NCBI GenBank assembly: GCA_003486785.1
Contig: DNFZ01000191.1
Location: forward strand, 1-5,215
Source of the DNA: Clostridiales bacterium
Lineage (GTDB): Bacteria; Bacillota; Clostridia; Christensenellales; CAG-138
DNA: 5,215 bases
Direction of reading: 5' to 3'
The notes below the pieces were generated by a model. That model had not been told where the DNA came from. It saw only the letters and a program-made list of their open reading frames with translations, and did not search any database. The position numbers and the translations under genes are program-made. This document shows positions 3,612-5,215 of this stretch, piece after piece; position 1 is the stretch's first letter; every line of letters starts with the position of its first letter.

Positions 3612-5215
3612 ATGTTCAACAGACAAGCCGCCCAGGAAAAAGCGCAAGCGCTCGTTTCGAAAATGACGCTGGAAGAAAAGATGTCGCAGCTGGTCTACGG
3701 TGCGCCGGCCATCGAACGGCTGGGCATTCCCGCCTACAACTGGTGGAACGAGGGTCTGCACGGCGTTGCCCGCGCGGGCGTGGCCACGAGCTTTCCGCAG
3801 GCGATCGCTTTAGCTGCGATGTTTGACCGCGCGGCGCTCATGGCGGTGAGCCGGGCGACCGCGCTGGAAGGCCGCGCGAAGTACAACGAGTTTGCAAAGC
3901 ACGGCGATAGGGACATCTATAAGGGGCTGACGTTCTTTTCTCCAAATATCAACATCTTCCGCGATCCGCGCTGGGGCAGGGGGCATGAGACGCTCGGCGA
4001 AGACCCCTACCTCACGGCGGAACTCGGAAAGGCGTTTGTTCTCGGCATGCAGGGCGAAGGCGAGGTGATGATCGCGAGCGCCTGTGCCAAGCACTACGCC
4101 GTTCACAGCGGGCCGGAAGCGATCCGCCACCACTTCAACGCCATCGCGACGGAAAAGGACATGTGGGAGACCTATCTGCCCGCTTTTGAGGCGCTGGTGA
4201 AGGATGCGCAGGTGGAGAGCGTTATGGGCGCGTACAACCGTGTCAACGGCGAGCCCTGCTGCGGCAGCAAGACGCTGCTGGTCGACATCCTGCGCAGCAA
4301 GTGGGGCTTTGCGGGCTTCGTGGTGTCCGACTGCTGGGCGCTGATCGACTTTCACACCGGCCACGGCGTGACCGGCAGCCCGGAGGAGAGCGCGGCGCTC
4401 GCCATGCAAAACGGCTGCGACATCAACTGCGGCTCGGTCTATCTGCTGCTCAAGTCCGCCTTTGATCAGGGGTTTATCACCCAGGAGCAGGTCACGATCG
4501 CTGCGGAGCGCGCGTTTACCACGCGGTATCTGCTCGGTATCATGGGCGAGGGCAGCGAGTTTGACAAGATTCCCTACGAAATCGTGGAGTGTAAAGAGCA
4601 TCTGCAGCTTGCCAAGGAGACCGCGCTGAAAAGCTGCGTACTGCTCAAAAACGATGGCATCCTGCCGCTCAAAAAAGACAAACTCAAGACCCTCGGCGTC
4701 ATCGGTCCGAATGCGGACAGCCGCGTAGCGCTCACAGGCAACTATCATGGCACCTCGTCGCGCTATGTCACGATTCTTGAAGGCGTGCAGGATGAATGCG
4801 CGGACGATGTTCGCGTGCTCTTTGCCCCCGGGTGCGATCTCTTCCGTCGCAAGACCGAGGTGCTGGCGTTTGATCACGACCGCGTCGCGGAGGCCATCAC
4901 CGTTGCCGAGCACAGCGACGCGGTGCTGCTCGTGCTCGGGCTGGATGAAACGCTCGAAGGCGAAGCACCGGACGACGGAAACAGCATGGAGGCCGGAGAC
5001 AAGCCAGATCTGCTCCTGCCGGAAGTCCAGCGCGCGCTCATGGAGCGCATACTTGCCGTTGGCAAGCCCACCGTCGTGATCCTGCTTGCGGGCAGCTCCA
5101 TCGACCTCTCCGTAGCCGACAAGCGGGCAAACGCCGTGTTCTGCGCCTGGTATCCGGGCGCGCGCGGCGGCAAGGCCGTCGCCGATCTACTCTTTGGCAA
5201 GCACTCTCCCTCCGG
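3612..5215 (+). CDS. Glycoside hydrolase family 3 beta-xylosidase/beta-glucosidase-like enzyme (partial, C-terminus beyond window)
   Basis: Retaining exo-glycosidase that releases terminal beta-linked xylose or glucose from oligosaccharides. 534 residues are visible of an expected roughly 700. The TIM-barrel domain occupies about 1-310: NWWNEGLHGVAR (43-54), the SPNINIFRDPRWGRGHET stretch (110-127) with GEDPY (129-133), the Lys160-His161 substrate-binding pair, MGAYNRVNGEPCCGS (205-219), and the catalytic nucleophile Asp240 in VVSDCWAL. The alpha/beta sandwich domain begins around LLKNDGILPLKK (344-355), with GNY-x-GT-x-SRYVT (376-386) and LGLDETLEGE (442-451), where the acid/base Glu is probably found, then GDKPDLLLP. 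The WWNEGLHG and SRYVT motifs resemble bacterial and plant beta-xylosidases more than classic BglX enzymes, so xylosidase is favoured, but specificity in GH3 cannot be settled from motifs. There is no signal peptide, so it acts in the cytoplasm on imported sugars, fitting the divergent importer. It may be co-transcribed with the desulfurase-like gene. Confidence 0.93.
   Translation, partial: MFNRQAAQEKAQALVSKMTLEEKMSQLVYGAPAIERLGIPAYNWWNEGLHGVARAGVATSFPQAIALAAMFDRAALMAVSRATALEGRAKYNEFAKHGDRDIYKGLTFFSPNINIFRDPRWGRGHETLGEDPYLTAELGKAFVLGMQGEGEVMIASACAKHYAVHSGPEAIRHHFNAIATEKDMWETYLPAFEALVKDAQVESVMGAYNRVNGEPCCGSKTLLVDILRSKWGFAGFVVSDCWALIDFHTGHGVTGSPEESAALAMQNGCDINCGSVYLLLKSAFDQGFITQEQVTIAAERAFTTRYLLGIMGEGSEFDKIPYEIVECKEHLQLAKETALKSCVLLKNDGILPLKKDKLKTLGVIGPNADSRVALTGNYHGTSSRYVTILEGVQDECADDVRVLFAPGCDLFRRKTEVLAFDHDRVAEAITVAEHSDAVLLVLGLDETLEGEAPDDGNSMEAGDKPDLLLPEVQRALMERILAVGKPTVVILLAGSSIDLSVADKRANAVFCAWYPGARGGKAVADLLFGKHSPS

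Noticed and set aside
3810..4913. Long antisense open frame (367 codons, minus strand) under the GH3 gene
   Set aside because: It is an antisense shadow of high-GC coding sequence. The plus-strand GH3 frame has catalytic and structural motifs throughout, while the antisense translation shows no recognisable family pattern and no ribosome binding site.
1..5215. tRNA or rRNA genes, CRISPR arrays, insertion sequences
   Set aside because: No cloverleaf-like segments, regularly spaced repeats, transposase motifs or terminal inverted repeats were seen by eye.

Overview
The window looks like a chromosomal piece of a fairly GC-rich Clostridia-type Firmicute (Bacillota) that breaks down plant glycans. 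This is inferred from a Gram-positive-style lipoprotein signal peptide, strong AGGAGG ribosome binding sites, a textbook sigma-A promoter, and the pairing of a CUT1 sugar importer with a GH3 glycosidase. No single marker fixes the species.

Layout. Positions 1-667 (minus) hold the N-terminal 222 residues of a MalF/UgpA-type ABC sugar permease, cut off by the window edge. Positions 668-786 are a short intercistronic gap with a hairpin. Positions 787-2190 (minus) encode the lipoprotein sugar-binding protein of the same importer. Positions 2191-2450 are a divergent control region: a near-consensus promoter drives the importer leftward, a weaker promoter drives the rightward gene, and palindromes and repeated elements surround both. 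Positions 2451-3413 (plus) encode a class V aminotransferase of the NifS/IscS cysteine desulfurase type. Its reading frame is interrupted by one in-frame TGA five codons after the catalytic Cys, yet the same frame continues with recognisable family sequence to a TAA at 3579-3581. Positions 3612-5215 (plus) encode the first 534 residues of a GH3 beta-xylosidase/beta-glucosidase-like enzyme, cut by the right edge.

How it fits together. The lipoprotein would capture an oligosaccharide outside the cell, the permease (with a second permease and an ATPase not visible here) would import it, and the signal-peptide-less GH3 enzyme would cleave it in the cytoplasm. The desulfurase-like gene lies between the two halves of this sugar locus and shares its control region with the importer, with no obvious metabolic link.

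Most notable observation: the interrupted desulfurase. The TGA is flanked on both sides by conserved family sequence at family-correct spacing, and a hairpin can be drawn starting one base after it. The candidate explanations are selenocysteine insertion, a recent nonsense mutation, or a sequence error. The sequence alone does not decide between them.
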